Position numbers and translations under genes: made by a program. This document shows, piece by piece, positions 51,551-59,751 of a stretch of DNA of 64,000 bases (the first letter of the stretch is position 1; each line of letters opens with the position of its first letter). Below the pieces are notes generated by a model. The model had not been told where the DNA came from and made no database searches. It saw nothing but the letters and a program-made list of their open reading frames with translations. The stretch covers positions 62,001-126,000 of the forward strand of contig CAWFFM010000001.1 in NCBI GenBank assembly GCA_963815125.1, written 5' to 3'. The stretch comes from Actinocatenispora sp963815125 (GTDB lineage: Bacteria > Actinomycetota > Actinomycetes > Mycobacteriales > Micromonosporaceae).

Positions 51551-52278
51551 GACGCCAGCTTGGTGAGGTAGCGGTGACTGTCGGCCAGCGCCTCGACCAT
51601 GTCGGTGGCGCATTCGTCGAGTTCGACGACGCGCCAGGCGTCCGGCGCTGCGGCGAGGATCTCCGGGATCGGCAGGGTGCCCGCGCCGACCGCGGTCATC
51701 GGTGCGTCCTTGACCGCCGGACCGTCCTTGACGTGCAGGAACCGTACCCGGTCGGCGAGCCGGCCGAGCAGCTGCGGTACGTCCTCGCCGCCGACCGCGG
51801 CCCAGTAGACGTCGACCTCCAGGATCACCTCGGGGGAGAGCAGGTCGGCGAGGACCTCCAGGGCGGGTCGGCCGTCGACCCGTTGCTCCAGTTCCCACCA
51901 GTGGTTGTGGTAGCCGATCCGGACACCACGCTCGGCGGCCCGTACCGCGGTGGCGTTGAGCCGCTCGGCGGCGCGTTCCAGGCCGGCCCGGTCGGCGAAC
52001 TCGGCGGCCGGGATGGACGGCACGATGACCGTGTCGAGGCCGATGACGCCGGCGGCATCCAGGATCGCGTCCCGCTGCTCGCCGGTGACCTGCGCGTGGG
52101 TGCTGCACGCGGTGAGTCCGTACTCGTCGAGCAGGGCACGCAGACCGGCCGGGTCGTTCAGCGGGTCGTAGGGTTCCACGGCGCGGTAGCCGATGTCGGC
52201 GACCCGGCGCAGCGTGTCGCGTCGGTCTTCGGCCAACTGTTCGCGGAGGGAATACAGCTGGACGCCAAGAGGTGTCAT
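51547..52278 (-). CDS. Sugar phosphate isomerase/epimerase (TIM barrel), second copy
   Basis: 243 residues. VQLYSLREQLAEDRRDTLRR is the usual start; metal ligands are in YHNHWWELE, LEVDVYWAAVGGED, HVKDG and VVELDE. GGAGAA lies 5 nt before the ATG. An operator matching that of the ROK gene lies 73 bp upstream, so this two-gene unit is probably in the ROK regulon. Confidence 0.88.
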   Translation of the reverse strand: MTPLGVQLYSLREQLAEDRRDTLRRVADIGYRAVEPYDPLNDPAGLRALLDEYGLTACSTHAQVTGEQRDAILDAAGVIGLDTVIVPSIPAAEFADRAGLERAAERLNATAVRAAERGVRIGYHNHWWELEQRVDGRPALEVLADLLSPEVILEVDVYWAAVGGEDVPQLLGRLADRVRFLHVKDGPAVKDAPMTAVGAGTLPIPEILAAAPDAWRVVELDECATDMVEALADSHRYLTKLAS

Positions 52279-52348
52279 GGAGTTCTCCGTTTACCGGGGA
52301 CATCGAGCCGTCCCGGGTAACGCTAGGAGCCTTTCGGACGGTACGTCA

Positions 52349-52378
52349 ATAACTTTTGATGATTTCGACAGAAGTTAT
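52349..52378. promoter_or_regulatory. ROK-regulon operator, copy 2
   Basis: Core AACTTT-N14-GAAGTT at 52351-52376 inside a palindrome whose ends are ATAACTT and AAGTTAT. It overlaps the stop codon of the methyltransferase gene and precedes the epimerase gene at 52278. Confidence 0.7.
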
Positions 52379-52995
52379 CGAACCTGCAGCCATGCGGTCT
52401 CGCCGCCGGAGTCCACCCCGTCCGGCGTACAGCCGAGCCCGGCCAACTGGGTACAGACCGGTACGTCCGTACTGCCCTCGTGCAGGTAGTGGCTGACCAG
52501 CAGCCTGCCCCCGGGTTCCAGCAGGGTCCGGGCGTGCCCGAGCAGCTCGGCGCGTCGTCCCGCCGGGACCAGATCGAGCAGCAGATGTACGTACCGGAAC
52601 CGCCGGCCGTCGCGAGGCTGCCAGTCCAGCGCGTTGCCCACCTCGATCCGATCCGCCCAGTGCGGTAGCCGGCGCCGGGCCAACGCCACCAGACCCGGGG
52701 ACAGGTCCACCCCGTACGGCTCCAGCCGGATACCCCGTTCCGCGGCCCAGCGCTGTACCGATTCCATCAGCAGCCCGTTGGCACATCCCAGATCCAGGAA
52801 GCTGCCCGCCCGGTCCACTCCGGCCAGTACGCTCTCCCGCCTGCGGCGCCACTGCCCGGCGTCACCGGTGAAGCCCGACCCGCCCTCGACGGTGTCGGCC
52901 CGCAGGTACGCCTGTTCCAACCGGCGGATGCGTCCGCCGAAGGAACCTGCGTCCGCCGCCGGCCCGCGGTCGGTCGACCCCCGTCGGCGCACCAC
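52375..52995 (-). CDS. SAM-dependent methyltransferase (class I)
   Basis: 206 residues. Motif I is SFLDLGCANGLLMES, then YGVDLSPGLVALARRRL (motif II) and LLEPGGRLLVSHY. The substrate is unknown. It starts 4 bp after the RpiB-family stop, so the two are one transcript. The GTG start at 52995 lacks a good ribosome site, consistent with coupling to the upstream gene. Confidence 0.82.
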   Translation of the reverse strand: MVRRRGSTDRGPAADAGSFGGRIRRLEQAYLRADTVEGGSGFTGDAGQWRRRRESVLAGVDRAGSFLDLGCANGLLMESVQRWAAERGIRLEPYGVDLSPGLVALARRRLPHWADRIEVGNALDWQPRDGRRFRYVHLLLDLVPAGRRAELLGHARTLLEPGGRLLVSHYLHEGSTDVPVCTQLAGLGCTPDGVDSGGETAWLQVR

Positions 52996-52999
52996 GCAT

Positions 53000-53464
53000 T
53001 CAGGGTGCCGCGCGGGCGACCTTCCGGTCGGCGATTTCGTCGATGTGCCGGATGTTGGTGCGGTCCGTCTCGTCGGTGCTGGACGCCCCGGCGAACCACG
53101 CGTCGAGGATCTCCACCAGCAGCGGTTCGGACACCACCCGCAGGCTCAACGCCAGTACGTTCGCGTCGTTCCAGCGTCGGGCACCGTCCGCGGTGTACCG
53201 GTCTGCGCACAGCGCGGCCCGGATACCCGGCACCTTGTTGGCCGCCATGCTCACCCCGGTGCCGGTCCAGCAGCACACCACGGCCTGATCGGCACGGCCG
53301 GCTGCGACGTCGCGGGCCGCAGCCTCCGCACAGAATGCCCAGTCGGACCGGTCCCCGGCGGCAAGTGCGCCGTGTACGGCGACCTCGTGGCCGCGGCGGC
53401 CCAGTTCGTCGATGAGAACGGCCGCGATGCCCTCGGTGGAGTCGGCTGCCACAGCGATGCGCAT
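53000..53464 (-). CDS. rpiB: RpiB/LacAB-family sugar-phosphate isomerase
   Basis: 154 residues. MRIAVAADSTEG and HEVAVHG open the fold. The active-site segment VVCCWTGTGVSMAANKVPGI keeps the Cys position but has Trp in place of the usual Gly. The C-terminal helix region contains WNDANVLALSLRVVS. It interconverts pentose phosphates or a related aldose/ketose phosphate. ATG at 53464; TACCGT (minus strand, 53472-53477) is 7 nt before it, suggesting a leaderless mRNA. Confidence 0.85.
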   Translation of the reverse strand: MRIAVAADSTEGIAAVLIDELGRRGHEVAVHGALAAGDRSDWAFCAEAAARDVAAGRADQAVVCCWTGTGVSMAANKVPGIRAALCADRYTADGARRWNDANVLALSLRVVSEPLLVEILDAWFAGASSTDETDRTNIRHIDEIADRKVARAAP

Positions 53465-53639
53465 GCCTTCGACGGTACCGTTCGTCCGCCGCGCGCCGTG
53501 CCCACTGACGCCGATACGTCGCGATGCGGCCGGTATTCCTGCGGCCCGGCGCTGGCGCCCGGACACCTGGTCGGGTCGTGCGGTGGAAGTCCGCAAGAAC
53601 GATCAGGCATCCCGGCGCCGCGACGCTGAAGATGAACCC

Positions 53640-54602
53640 ATGGCGACAGCGGACTCCGACCGGCTCCGGGAGATCCTCGACCTGGTGGTCACCAGCGTCA
53701 GTGATCCGGACGAAGCAGTCGACGACGGTGCACAACTGGCCACCCGGGCGCACCTGTCCCGGTACCACTTCGACCGGCTGGTGAAGGCCGCGGTGGGCGA
53801 ACCGCCCGGCGCGTTCCGTCGTCGGCTGCTACTGGAACGCGCCGCGTTCCAGCTACGTGGCAGCCGCGTACCGGTCACCGATGTCGCCTTCCTGGCCGGA
53901 TACGCCTCCCTGGAGGCGTTCACCCGGGCGTTCCGCCGCGCGTACCGGCGCCCGCCGTCGGTGCTGCGCGCGGATCCGGGGGCGCGCATCGCGTTGCCCG
54001 CACCGAACGGAATCCATTTCCACCCACCCGGCGGTCTCCGGCTGCCGGCCGATCGACGGAGGACCCCCATGGACGTCACCACGACCCTGCTGGAGCACGA
54101 CCACTGGCTGGTCGGCCAGCTACTGGACCGGGCGGCGAGCCTGACCGACGAGCAGTTGGACCGGCCGATCACCCTCAACATCGAGACCGTCGACGACGAC
54201 ATGACGCTGCGGCTGCTGCTGGACCGGCTGGTCTCGACGAAGGAACGGTGGTGCGCGGCGGTGGACGGCCGGCGCCCGCCCGGCGGTGACCCGCTCGGCT
54301 CGGACCTGCCGGACAGCGAACGCACCGCCGCCGCGTTGCGCCGCCGCTACGACACGGCGGGCCCGGCGTTCCTGCGGCTCGCGTACGGCGTCCAGGAGCG
54401 CGGCGAGCAGGAGGTGACGTTCCTCGACGCCACCTGCGAGCCACCGGAGACCTTCAGCTACGGCGGCATGCTCGCGCACGTACTGACCTTCTCGGCGTTC
54501 CGGCGGACGATGGCGGCCTGTGCCCTGTACTCGATGGGGGTGACAGACCTCGGTGCCGGCGACCCCCGGCGCTTCGCCGACCACGGGTCGCCGACCGGGT
54601 GA
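53640..54602 (+). CDS. AraC-type HTH fused to a DinB-like domain
   Basis: 320 residues. Residues 1-110 hold an AraC helix-turn-helix pair (LSRYHFDRLVKAAVGEPPGA, VTDVAFLAGYASLEAFTRAF). After a Pro-rich linker, MDVTTTLLEHDHWLVGQLLD starts a four-helix DinB-like domain ending near FSYGGMLAHVLTFSAFRRTM, with His residues in the metal-site positions. DinB-like domains bind metal and thiols. The fusion suggests a sensor for a small molecule; the target is unknown. Confidence 0.8.
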   Translation: MATADSDRLREILDLVVTSVSDPDEAVDDGAQLATRAHLSRYHFDRLVKAAVGEPPGAFRRRLLLERAAFQLRGSRVPVTDVAFLAGYASLEAFTRAFRRAYRRPPSVLRADPGARIALPAPNGIHFHPPGGLRLPADRRRTPMDVTTTLLEHDHWLVGQLLDRAASLTDEQLDRPITLNIETVDDDMTLRLLLDRLVSTKERWCAAVDGRRPPGGDPLGSDLPDSERTAAALRRRYDTAGPAFLRLAYGVQERGEQEVTFLDATCEPPETFSYGGMLAHVLTFSAFRRTMAACALYSMGVTDLGAGDPRRFADHGSPTG

Positions 54603-54607
54603 TGCGT

Positions 54608-54650
54608 GGCCGGGCCGCGGGTCACCCGGTCGGTGACCCGCGGCCCGGCC
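54608..54650. terminator. Bidirectional terminator between AraC-DinB and alpha-galactosidase genes
   Basis: Perfect 19-bp stem 54608-54626 with 54632-54650, 5-nt loop, in a convergent gap. Confidence 0.85.
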
Positions 54651-54684
54651 GGCGGGGCCTGTCTGTCGGCCCGCGGCCCGTCGG

Positions 54685-56949
54685 TCAGCCCGCGGCCACC
54701 GCGAACACGTGGATGGACCGCTGCTCCGGAAGCCGTACCGAGGCCACCGTCTTGCCCGCCGCCAGCGCGATCTTCGTGTAGAAAATGCGGTACTGGTTGC
54801 CGTAGTTGGCCGGCCCGGACGGGGTGTTGCGGTGGTCCACCGAGGCGACGATGTCGTAGCCGGTGGTGTCCGTACAGCACCAGTTCGGGAAGGCCAGATC
54901 GGCCTGCTGGGTGCTCCCGTCGGTGTAGGTGACGAGCACGCTGCCGGTGTCGAAACCGGCCTCCGCGCCCAGGAAACCGAGTGTGCCGCTGCCGTCGACG
55001 GCGACGATACGCCCGCCGCCGGCCACGTTGTCCGCGGTGCCGGCGGCCGCGGTCGGCCAGTGGAAGGTGAGCCCGTCGTGGCTCAGACTGGCACCCGCGG
55101 GCAGCCCGGCCGCCGCCAGGCCCTCGGCCGAGTAGCTGTTGCCGTCACCGTCGAAGTTGCCGGGGCCGGTGTCGGACTCGCTGGTGATCCCGACGTTGTT
55201 GGCGGCCGCACCCAGATCCGGGTACGGGGTGGTGGACGCGAAGTCCTCGCCGCCGGTGGCGTGCCGGGTGCTGCCGTGCCAGCGGTAGCTGGCGGTGGCC
55301 TTCAGGTGCAGGGTGGCGCCCGGCGGTGGGGTGTCCGGCGTGACGTTCCAGGTGGCCCGGACCGATCCGCCGGCCGGTACGGTCGCGAACCTGGTGGCGC
55401 CGACCGGCGTAGCCTGCCAACCGTTCGGTACCTGCAACGCCAACCGGGCGTCGGTGACCGGTGCACTGCCGTTGTCGGTCAACGTCACCGTGGTCGGCGT
55501 GGTCTTTCCCGCCTGGTACGGGCCGTTGTCCAGACCGAGCACAGTGGACGGTGCGGTGTCTCCGGCTGCGCCGGGATGCACCCGGTAGAGCACCGCGGAA
55601 TGTCCCGGTACCGACGCGGCGATGGTCCCGGTGGTCTGCGTGACCTGACCGGACCACAGGTCGGTCAGCCGGTAGCCGTGCGTACCGCCGGGGAAGCCGG
55701 CCTGCCGGTCGGTCACCGACGCCACCTGGGCACTGGCGCCCTTGTTGAACAGCACCACCGCACGGTCACCGCCGGCCAGGGGTCGGGACAGCACGTCCAC
55801 GTCCCCGTCGGACTTCACGATGGTGCCCTGTACGCCGAGACGGTCCTGGTCCACGGCGATCACCGCGCGGTTGGACAGGATCCGTACGGTGTCCGCCGAG
55901 GCGCCCTTGAGCGCGGTGGAGAACAGCAGCGGTGAGGCCATCACCGACCAGACCGACATCTGCGCCTGGTACTCGGCTGTGGTCATGCCACCGTTGCCGA
56001 CCTCCAGCATGTCCGCGTCGTTCCAGTGGTCCGGACCGCCGTACGCGGGCAGCCCGGGGGTGTTGCCCTCGGTGTAGTTGCGCAGCACGCTGTCCCAGTT
56101 GTCGGAGATATCGGAGCCGTAGCGCCACAGTTGACCCTCGTCGGGCAGCCAGGTCAGCTCGTCGGTGAAGTCGGGGCCGGAACAGCACACGTACGCCGGC
56201 GCCGATTCGGAGAACACGATGGGGCGGCCGGTGTTCTTCAACGCCTGACTGGCCTGGTGGTACACGATCTGCGCGACCTCGGACTGACTCTTGCCCGGGT
56301 ACTGGTCGGTCGGCTGGTAGCAGTAGTCCAGCTTCAGGTAGTCCACGCCCCAGGACGCGTACTGGTCGGCGTCGGCCTGGAAGTGGCCGTAGCTGCCGGC
56401 CGCACCCTGGCAGGTCTTGTACCCGGCGTCCTCGTAGATACCGAACTTCAGACCCTTGGCGTGGATGTAGTCGCCGAGCCACTTCATCCCGTGCGGGAAG
56501 CGTGCGGTGTCCACCTGCAGGTTTCCGGCGGCGTCCCGGTCGTGCAGCATCCAGCAGTCGTCGATGTTGACGTAGCGGTAGCCGAGCTTGTCCAGGCCGA
56601 GCGAGACGATCCGGTCGGCGGTGTCGACGAACAACTGCTCGTTCATCTGGGCGTTGCACTCGAAGCCGGCCCAGTCGTTGAAGCCCATCGGTGGGGTCAG
56701 GGCCAGGCCGCTGCCGTTCGTGGCATCCGGTCGTACCGTCTGCCGGTGTGCGGTGGCCGGTGCGGCGGCGCCGGGCCGGGCGGCGCCGAGCGACGCGGTG
56801 CCGAGCGTTGCGGCGCCGAGGATGACCGCGACGAGCGCGGTACCGAGCCGTCGCAGGGTCCGGCGGACACCGCGCCGGGAGGTGTGGGGGAGGCAGGAAC
56901 GGAGTCGTCGGGGATGCGGTCGACCGGTCTGGGGCAGGGCTGGTCGCAT
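54685..56949 (-). CDS. Secreted alpha-galactosidase, GH27, with C-terminal NEW3 and NPCBM-like domains
   Basis: 754 residues. A long basic signal peptide is followed by a GH27 barrel: TPPMGFNDWAGFECN, YVNIDDCWM, the nucleophile Asp in YLKLDYCYQP (about 206) and the acid/base Asp in DHWNDADMLEVG (about 312). After a beta-sandwich come a NEW3-like domain (VTLTDNGSAPVTDARLALQV) and a carbohydrate-binding-like module to the end. It releases terminal alpha-galactose outside the cell. GAGGAG lies 5 nt before the ATG. Confidence 0.93.
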   Translation of the reverse strand: MRPALPQTGRPHPRRLRSCLPHTSRRGVRRTLRRLGTALVAVILGAATLGTASLGAARPGAAAPATAHRQTVRPDATNGSGLALTPPMGFNDWAGFECNAQMNEQLFVDTADRIVSLGLDKLGYRYVNIDDCWMLHDRDAAGNLQVDTARFPHGMKWLGDYIHAKGLKFGIYEDAGYKTCQGAAGSYGHFQADADQYASWGVDYLKLDYCYQPTDQYPGKSQSEVAQIVYHQASQALKNTGRPIVFSESAPAYVCCSGPDFTDELTWLPDEGQLWRYGSDISDNWDSVLRNYTEGNTPGLPAYGGPDHWNDADMLEVGNGGMTTAEYQAQMSVWSVMASPLLFSTALKGASADTVRILSNRAVIAVDQDRLGVQGTIVKSDGDVDVLSRPLAGGDRAVVLFNKGASAQVASVTDRQAGFPGGTHGYRLTDLWSGQVTQTTGTIAASVPGHSAVLYRVHPGAAGDTAPSTVLGLDNGPYQAGKTTPTTVTLTDNGSAPVTDARLALQVPNGWQATPVGATRFATVPAGGSVRATWNVTPDTPPPGATLHLKATASYRWHGSTRHATGGEDFASTTPYPDLGAAANNVGITSESDTGPGNFDGDGNSYSAEGLAAAGLPAGASLSHDGLTFHWPTAAAGTADNVAGGGRIVAVDGSGTLGFLGAEAGFDTGSVLVTYTDGSTQQADLAFPNWCCTDTTGYDIVASVDHRNTPSGPANYGNQYRIFYTKIALAAGKTVASVRLPEQRSIHVFAVAAG

Positions 56950-57001
56950 GAGTACTCCTCGTCAGCTATGACCGGAGCTGGCCTTTTCGGCTGTCGATTG
57001 A

Positions 57002-57032
57002 GCACAATTGCGCACGCAGCAGAGTCTGTCAA
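57002..57032 (-). promoter_or_regulatory. Alpha-galactosidase promoter with overlapping operator
   Basis: On the minus strand: -35 TTGACA (57032-57027), 17-bp spacer, -10 AATTGT (57009-57004). The near-palindrome GCACAATTGCGC (57002-57013) covers the -10, the place expected for a LacI-type repressor. Confidence 0.6.
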
Positions 57033-57131
57033 GGTATGTCGTCGGGGCGGGGATCCAGCGGCTTGGTCCGCCTCCGGCCGGTCGCGCAGCAGGTCAGCGC
57101 GCGGATCCCGGGTCCACGGCGGCACAGACGA

Positions 57132-57168
57132 CGATCGCGACCACCCGTGGCCGGGGTGGTCGCGATCG
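57132..57168 (-). terminator. Terminator of the S53 protease gene
   Basis: Perfect 15-bp stem 57132-57146 with 57154-57168, 7-nt loop, located after the protease stop and the 22-bp repeats. Confidence 0.8.
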
Positions 57169-57185
57169 CCGTGCTCAATGCCGAT

Positions 57186-57261
57186 CCGGATCAGGTTCAG
57201 TGCCGAGCCGGATCAGGTTCAGTGCCGAGCCGGATCAGGTTCAGTGCCGAGCCGGATCAGG
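57186..57261. repeat. 22-bp tandem repeat, about 3.5 copies
   Basis: Units at 57186-57207, 57208-57229 and 57230-57251, then 10 bp of a fourth; each contains CCGGATCAGG. They fill the gap between the protease stop and its terminator. Confidence 0.9.
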
Positions 57262-57270
57262 ACACCAGGG

Positions 57271-59193
57271 TCAGGAGACGTTGACCGCGGTGTCGTCCAG
57301 CACGAACGAGGTCTGCAACGAGCTGTCCTCGGTGCCGCTGAAACTCACCGTCACACTGCTGCCGGCGACACCGGACAACGTGAACGACTTCTTGCTGTAA
57401 CCGGCCGCCGCATTGGCGTTGGAGTAGGTGGCCAGCGTGCTCGAACCGGCCTTGACGGTCAGCTTGTCGTACGCCGTCGAACCGGTCTCCGCCGTGTCGA
57501 TGTGCAGGTAGAACGAGAACGTCACCGACGTGCACCCGGCCGGTACGGTCACCGACTGGCTGACCGTGTCGGTGTGCGCCTGGCCGTAGCCGTCCAGCCA
57601 GGCGTAGTAGCTGCCGCCGTGCGAGCTCTCGCCGTCACCGTTGGCCGAAATCACACCGGTCGAGGCCGACCACGGCGCTGCCGAACCGGTCTCGAAACCC
57701 GGGTTGCCGAGCAACTGGCTGGCGGTGCAGCCGCCACCGCTGCCGACGGTCCAGCTGAACGTCGCGCTACCGGTCTGGCTCGCCGAGTCGTGCGCCGTCG
57801 CCGTCACGCTGTAGCTGCCGGCCGTGGTGGGGCTGCCGGTGATCTTGCCGGCCGAGGAGATCGACAGTCCGGCCGGCAGGCCGGTCGCGGTCCAGGTGTA
57901 CGGCGCGGTACCACCGGACGCGGACAGCTGCAGGCTGACCGAACCGCCCACACTGGTGGACTGGCTGCCCGGGTTGGTGACGCTGACCCCGCCGGTGCTG
58001 CCGCCGCCGGTGAACGCGGCGGTGCCGTTGGGCGTACCCAGCCCGGTCGGGCCGTCCCAGCCGGTGCCGGCGGTGCACATCGGCGCGCCGCAGCTGCCGT
58101 TGTTGCCGCTGGTCACGTCGAACAGGTTGGACGGGTGCGAGTACGGGTAGGCGGCCGGGTAGTCGCTGCCACCCGGTGCGCCGGCCAGTGCGTACACCGA
58201 GGCGATGATCGGCGAGGATGCGCTGGTGCCGCCGTACACCGCCCAGCCGCTGCCACCGTAGGTCTGGTAGACCGCGACACCGGTGTTCGGGTCGGCGACC
58301 GCGGACACGTCCGCCTCGGCCCGCTTCGAGCAGCCGGTCGACACGTTCTGCCAGGACGCCTTCGTGTCGTACGCCGAGCAGCCGGAACCGGCGCCGCTCC
58401 ACGCCGACTCACTCCAGCCCCGCGAGTTGCTCGCGTGCGACAGTGAGGTGCCGCCCACCGCGGTCACGTACTTCGACGTCGCCGGGAACTCGGCGCCGTT
58501 GCCGTTGTCGCCGGAGCTGACGGTGATCGCAACGCCCGGGTGGTTGAGGTACTGGGAGTCGATCGAGGTCTGGCTGGAGTCCTCGCCGCCGCCCCAGCTG
58601 TTCGAGACGAACTTCGCGCCCATCGACACGGCCGTGTTGATGCCGGTGAACAGCGGCGTGTCGTTCGCCGAACTGGCCTCGACCAGCAGGATGTTCGCCT
58701 TCGGCGCCACGGCCGAGACCATGTCCAGGTCGAGCGAGATCTCCCCGGCCCAGCCGGTGTCGGCGGTGGGCAGCGGGCTGGTCTGCCCGTTCTCGTTGAC
58801 CTTCTTGAACTGGCCGCTGGTCAGGGCCGGCAGGCCGTAGGTGGAGCGGTAGGTGGCCAGGTCAGTGGCCGCGCTCGGGTCGTCGTAGGCGTCGACGATC
58901 GCGATCGTCTGGCCGGCACCGCCGTTGGCCGGCAGCTTGTACGCGCTGATCAGGTCGGACGGGCCGTACCCCGAGGGGACGTCGGGGTGGATGCCGGTCC
59001 GGCGCAGGGCCAGGCAGGCCATCTCGTGCGGCCGGCTGGGTTGGTTGCAGAGTCGTTCGATGTTCGGGCTGGCTGCCGGGGACGGCGACTGCGCGGACGC
59101 AGCGCCGGACAGGCTCAGCGAGGCCAGGGCGGCCGCGCCGAACACGGCGACGGCCGTGGCCTGGGCACGGCGTCGACCGAGGGATGTACCCAT
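57271..59193 (-). CDS. Secreted S53 sedolisin-type peptidase with Ig-like and C-terminal binding domains
   Basis: 640 residues. Signal peptide, then the S53 catalytic unit without the large N-terminal prodomain: Glu/Asp in WAGEISLDLDM (about 149), Asp in VSSGDNGNG (about 226) and nucleophile Ser in YGGTSASSP (about 321). An Ig-like domain (SASGGTAPYTWTATGLPAGL) and a carbohydrate/PPC-like jelly-roll (NPGFETGSAAPW) follow. Sedolisins are acid-active Ser peptidases. GGAGG lies 6 nt before the ATG. Confidence 0.92.
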   Translation of the reverse strand: MGTSLGRRRAQATAVAVFGAAALASLSLSGAASAQSPSPAASPNIERLCNQPSRPHEMACLALRRTGIHPDVPSGYGPSDLISAYKLPANGGAGQTIAIVDAYDDPSAATDLATYRSTYGLPALTSGQFKKVNENGQTSPLPTADTGWAGEISLDLDMVSAVAPKANILLVEASSANDTPLFTGINTAVSMGAKFVSNSWGGGEDSSQTSIDSQYLNHPGVAITVSSGDNGNGAEFPATSKYVTAVGGTSLSHASNSRGWSESAWSGAGSGCSAYDTKASWQNVSTGCSKRAEADVSAVADPNTGVAVYQTYGGSGWAVYGGTSASSPIIASVYALAGAPGGSDYPAAYPYSHPSNLFDVTSGNNGSCGAPMCTAGTGWDGPTGLGTPNGTAAFTGGGSTGGVSVTNPGSQSTSVGGSVSLQLSASGGTAPYTWTATGLPAGLSISSAGKITGSPTTAGSYSVTATAHDSASQTGSATFSWTVGSGGGCTASQLLGNPGFETGSAAPWSASTGVISANGDGESSHGGSYYAWLDGYGQAHTDTVSQSVTVPAGCTSVTFSFYLHIDTAETGSTAYDKLTVKAGSSTLATYSNANAAAGYSKKSFTLSGVAGSSVTVSFSGTEDSSLQTSFVLDDTAVNVS

Positions 59194-59313
59194 GCGATTC
59201 CTCCATGAGGGGGTGGACGACCGGCGCCGAGGGGTCGAGCGCCGGACAGAGAACCGGACTACCCTCCTTTGCCCACGAAGCAGCGCAAGCCGCTTTGATG
59301 GGACCAGACACCA

Positions 59314-59330
59314 TTAAGGCGTCGTTAAGG
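59314..59330. promoter_or_regulatory. 11-bp-spaced direct repeat upstream of the S53 gene
   Basis: TTAAGG at 59314-59319 and 59325-59330, one helical turn apart. OmpR/PhoB-type regulators bind such repeats, and one is encoded at 60716-61519. Confidence 0.45.
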
Positions 59331-59540
59331 ATTTACACCCGTACAGTCGATGAGTGGTAGTGCCAATAGTGGCGACTCACCGCCATGGCGCAGTTCGGCC
59401 GTACCCCACGAATGCTCGAATGATCAGCAGATTTCGTAGTAAAAATGTATTTGCCGCAGCTTTCGCGGCGCTCCCGTTCCGTCTCCCGGTACCGCGCCTC
59501 TCGCGCCGCTGGCGTCACCCGCGCCCCACCGCCCCTTTGT

Positions 59541-59681
59541 GCATTTTCCCCGATATTCGCTTATGTCCGCTTTCTGATTTCCGACAAACGGGGAAAATAG
59601 TCTGTACGCGCGAAGTCCAGGGGCATTTTCCCGGAAAGTCCACTTTGAAAAAAGGACTATTCAAGCATTCGGGGAAAATGC
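59541..59681. repeat. Nested inverted repeats built from one 12-bp motif
   Basis: GCATTTTCCCCG (59541-59552) has its exact inverse at 59670-59681. Near copies are an inverted CGGGGAAAATA (59589-59599) and a direct GCATTTTCCCGG (59623-59634). The order right-left-right-left allows two hairpins with 10-bp stems and about 35-nt loops. Confidence 0.75.
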
Positions 59682-59686
59682 TCAAC

Positions 59687-59751
59687 GGAAGTCGGGGGTG
59701 CGGCGGAAGTCGGGGGTGCGGCGAGGGTTCGGTGGAAGTCAGGGGTGCGGC
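59687..59751. repeat. 18-bp repeat, two perfect copies and one degenerate
   Basis: GGAAGTCGGGGGTGCGGC at 59687-59704 and 59705-59722; a one-mismatch copy at 59734-59751 overlaps the kinase stop codon. Confidence 0.85.

Larger units (their letters stand above)
59194..59738. other. AT-richer intergenic region between the S53 and kinase genes
   Basis: 545 bp without a credible gene. It contains the S53 upstream region, nested inverted repeats (59541-59681) and an 18-bp repeat reaching into the kinase 3' end. Its base composition is clearly more A/T than the neighbours. Confidence 0.6.

Noticed and set aside
57186..57261. CRISPR-like repeats
   Set aside because: The 22-bp units are contiguous with no spacers, and no cas gene is near.
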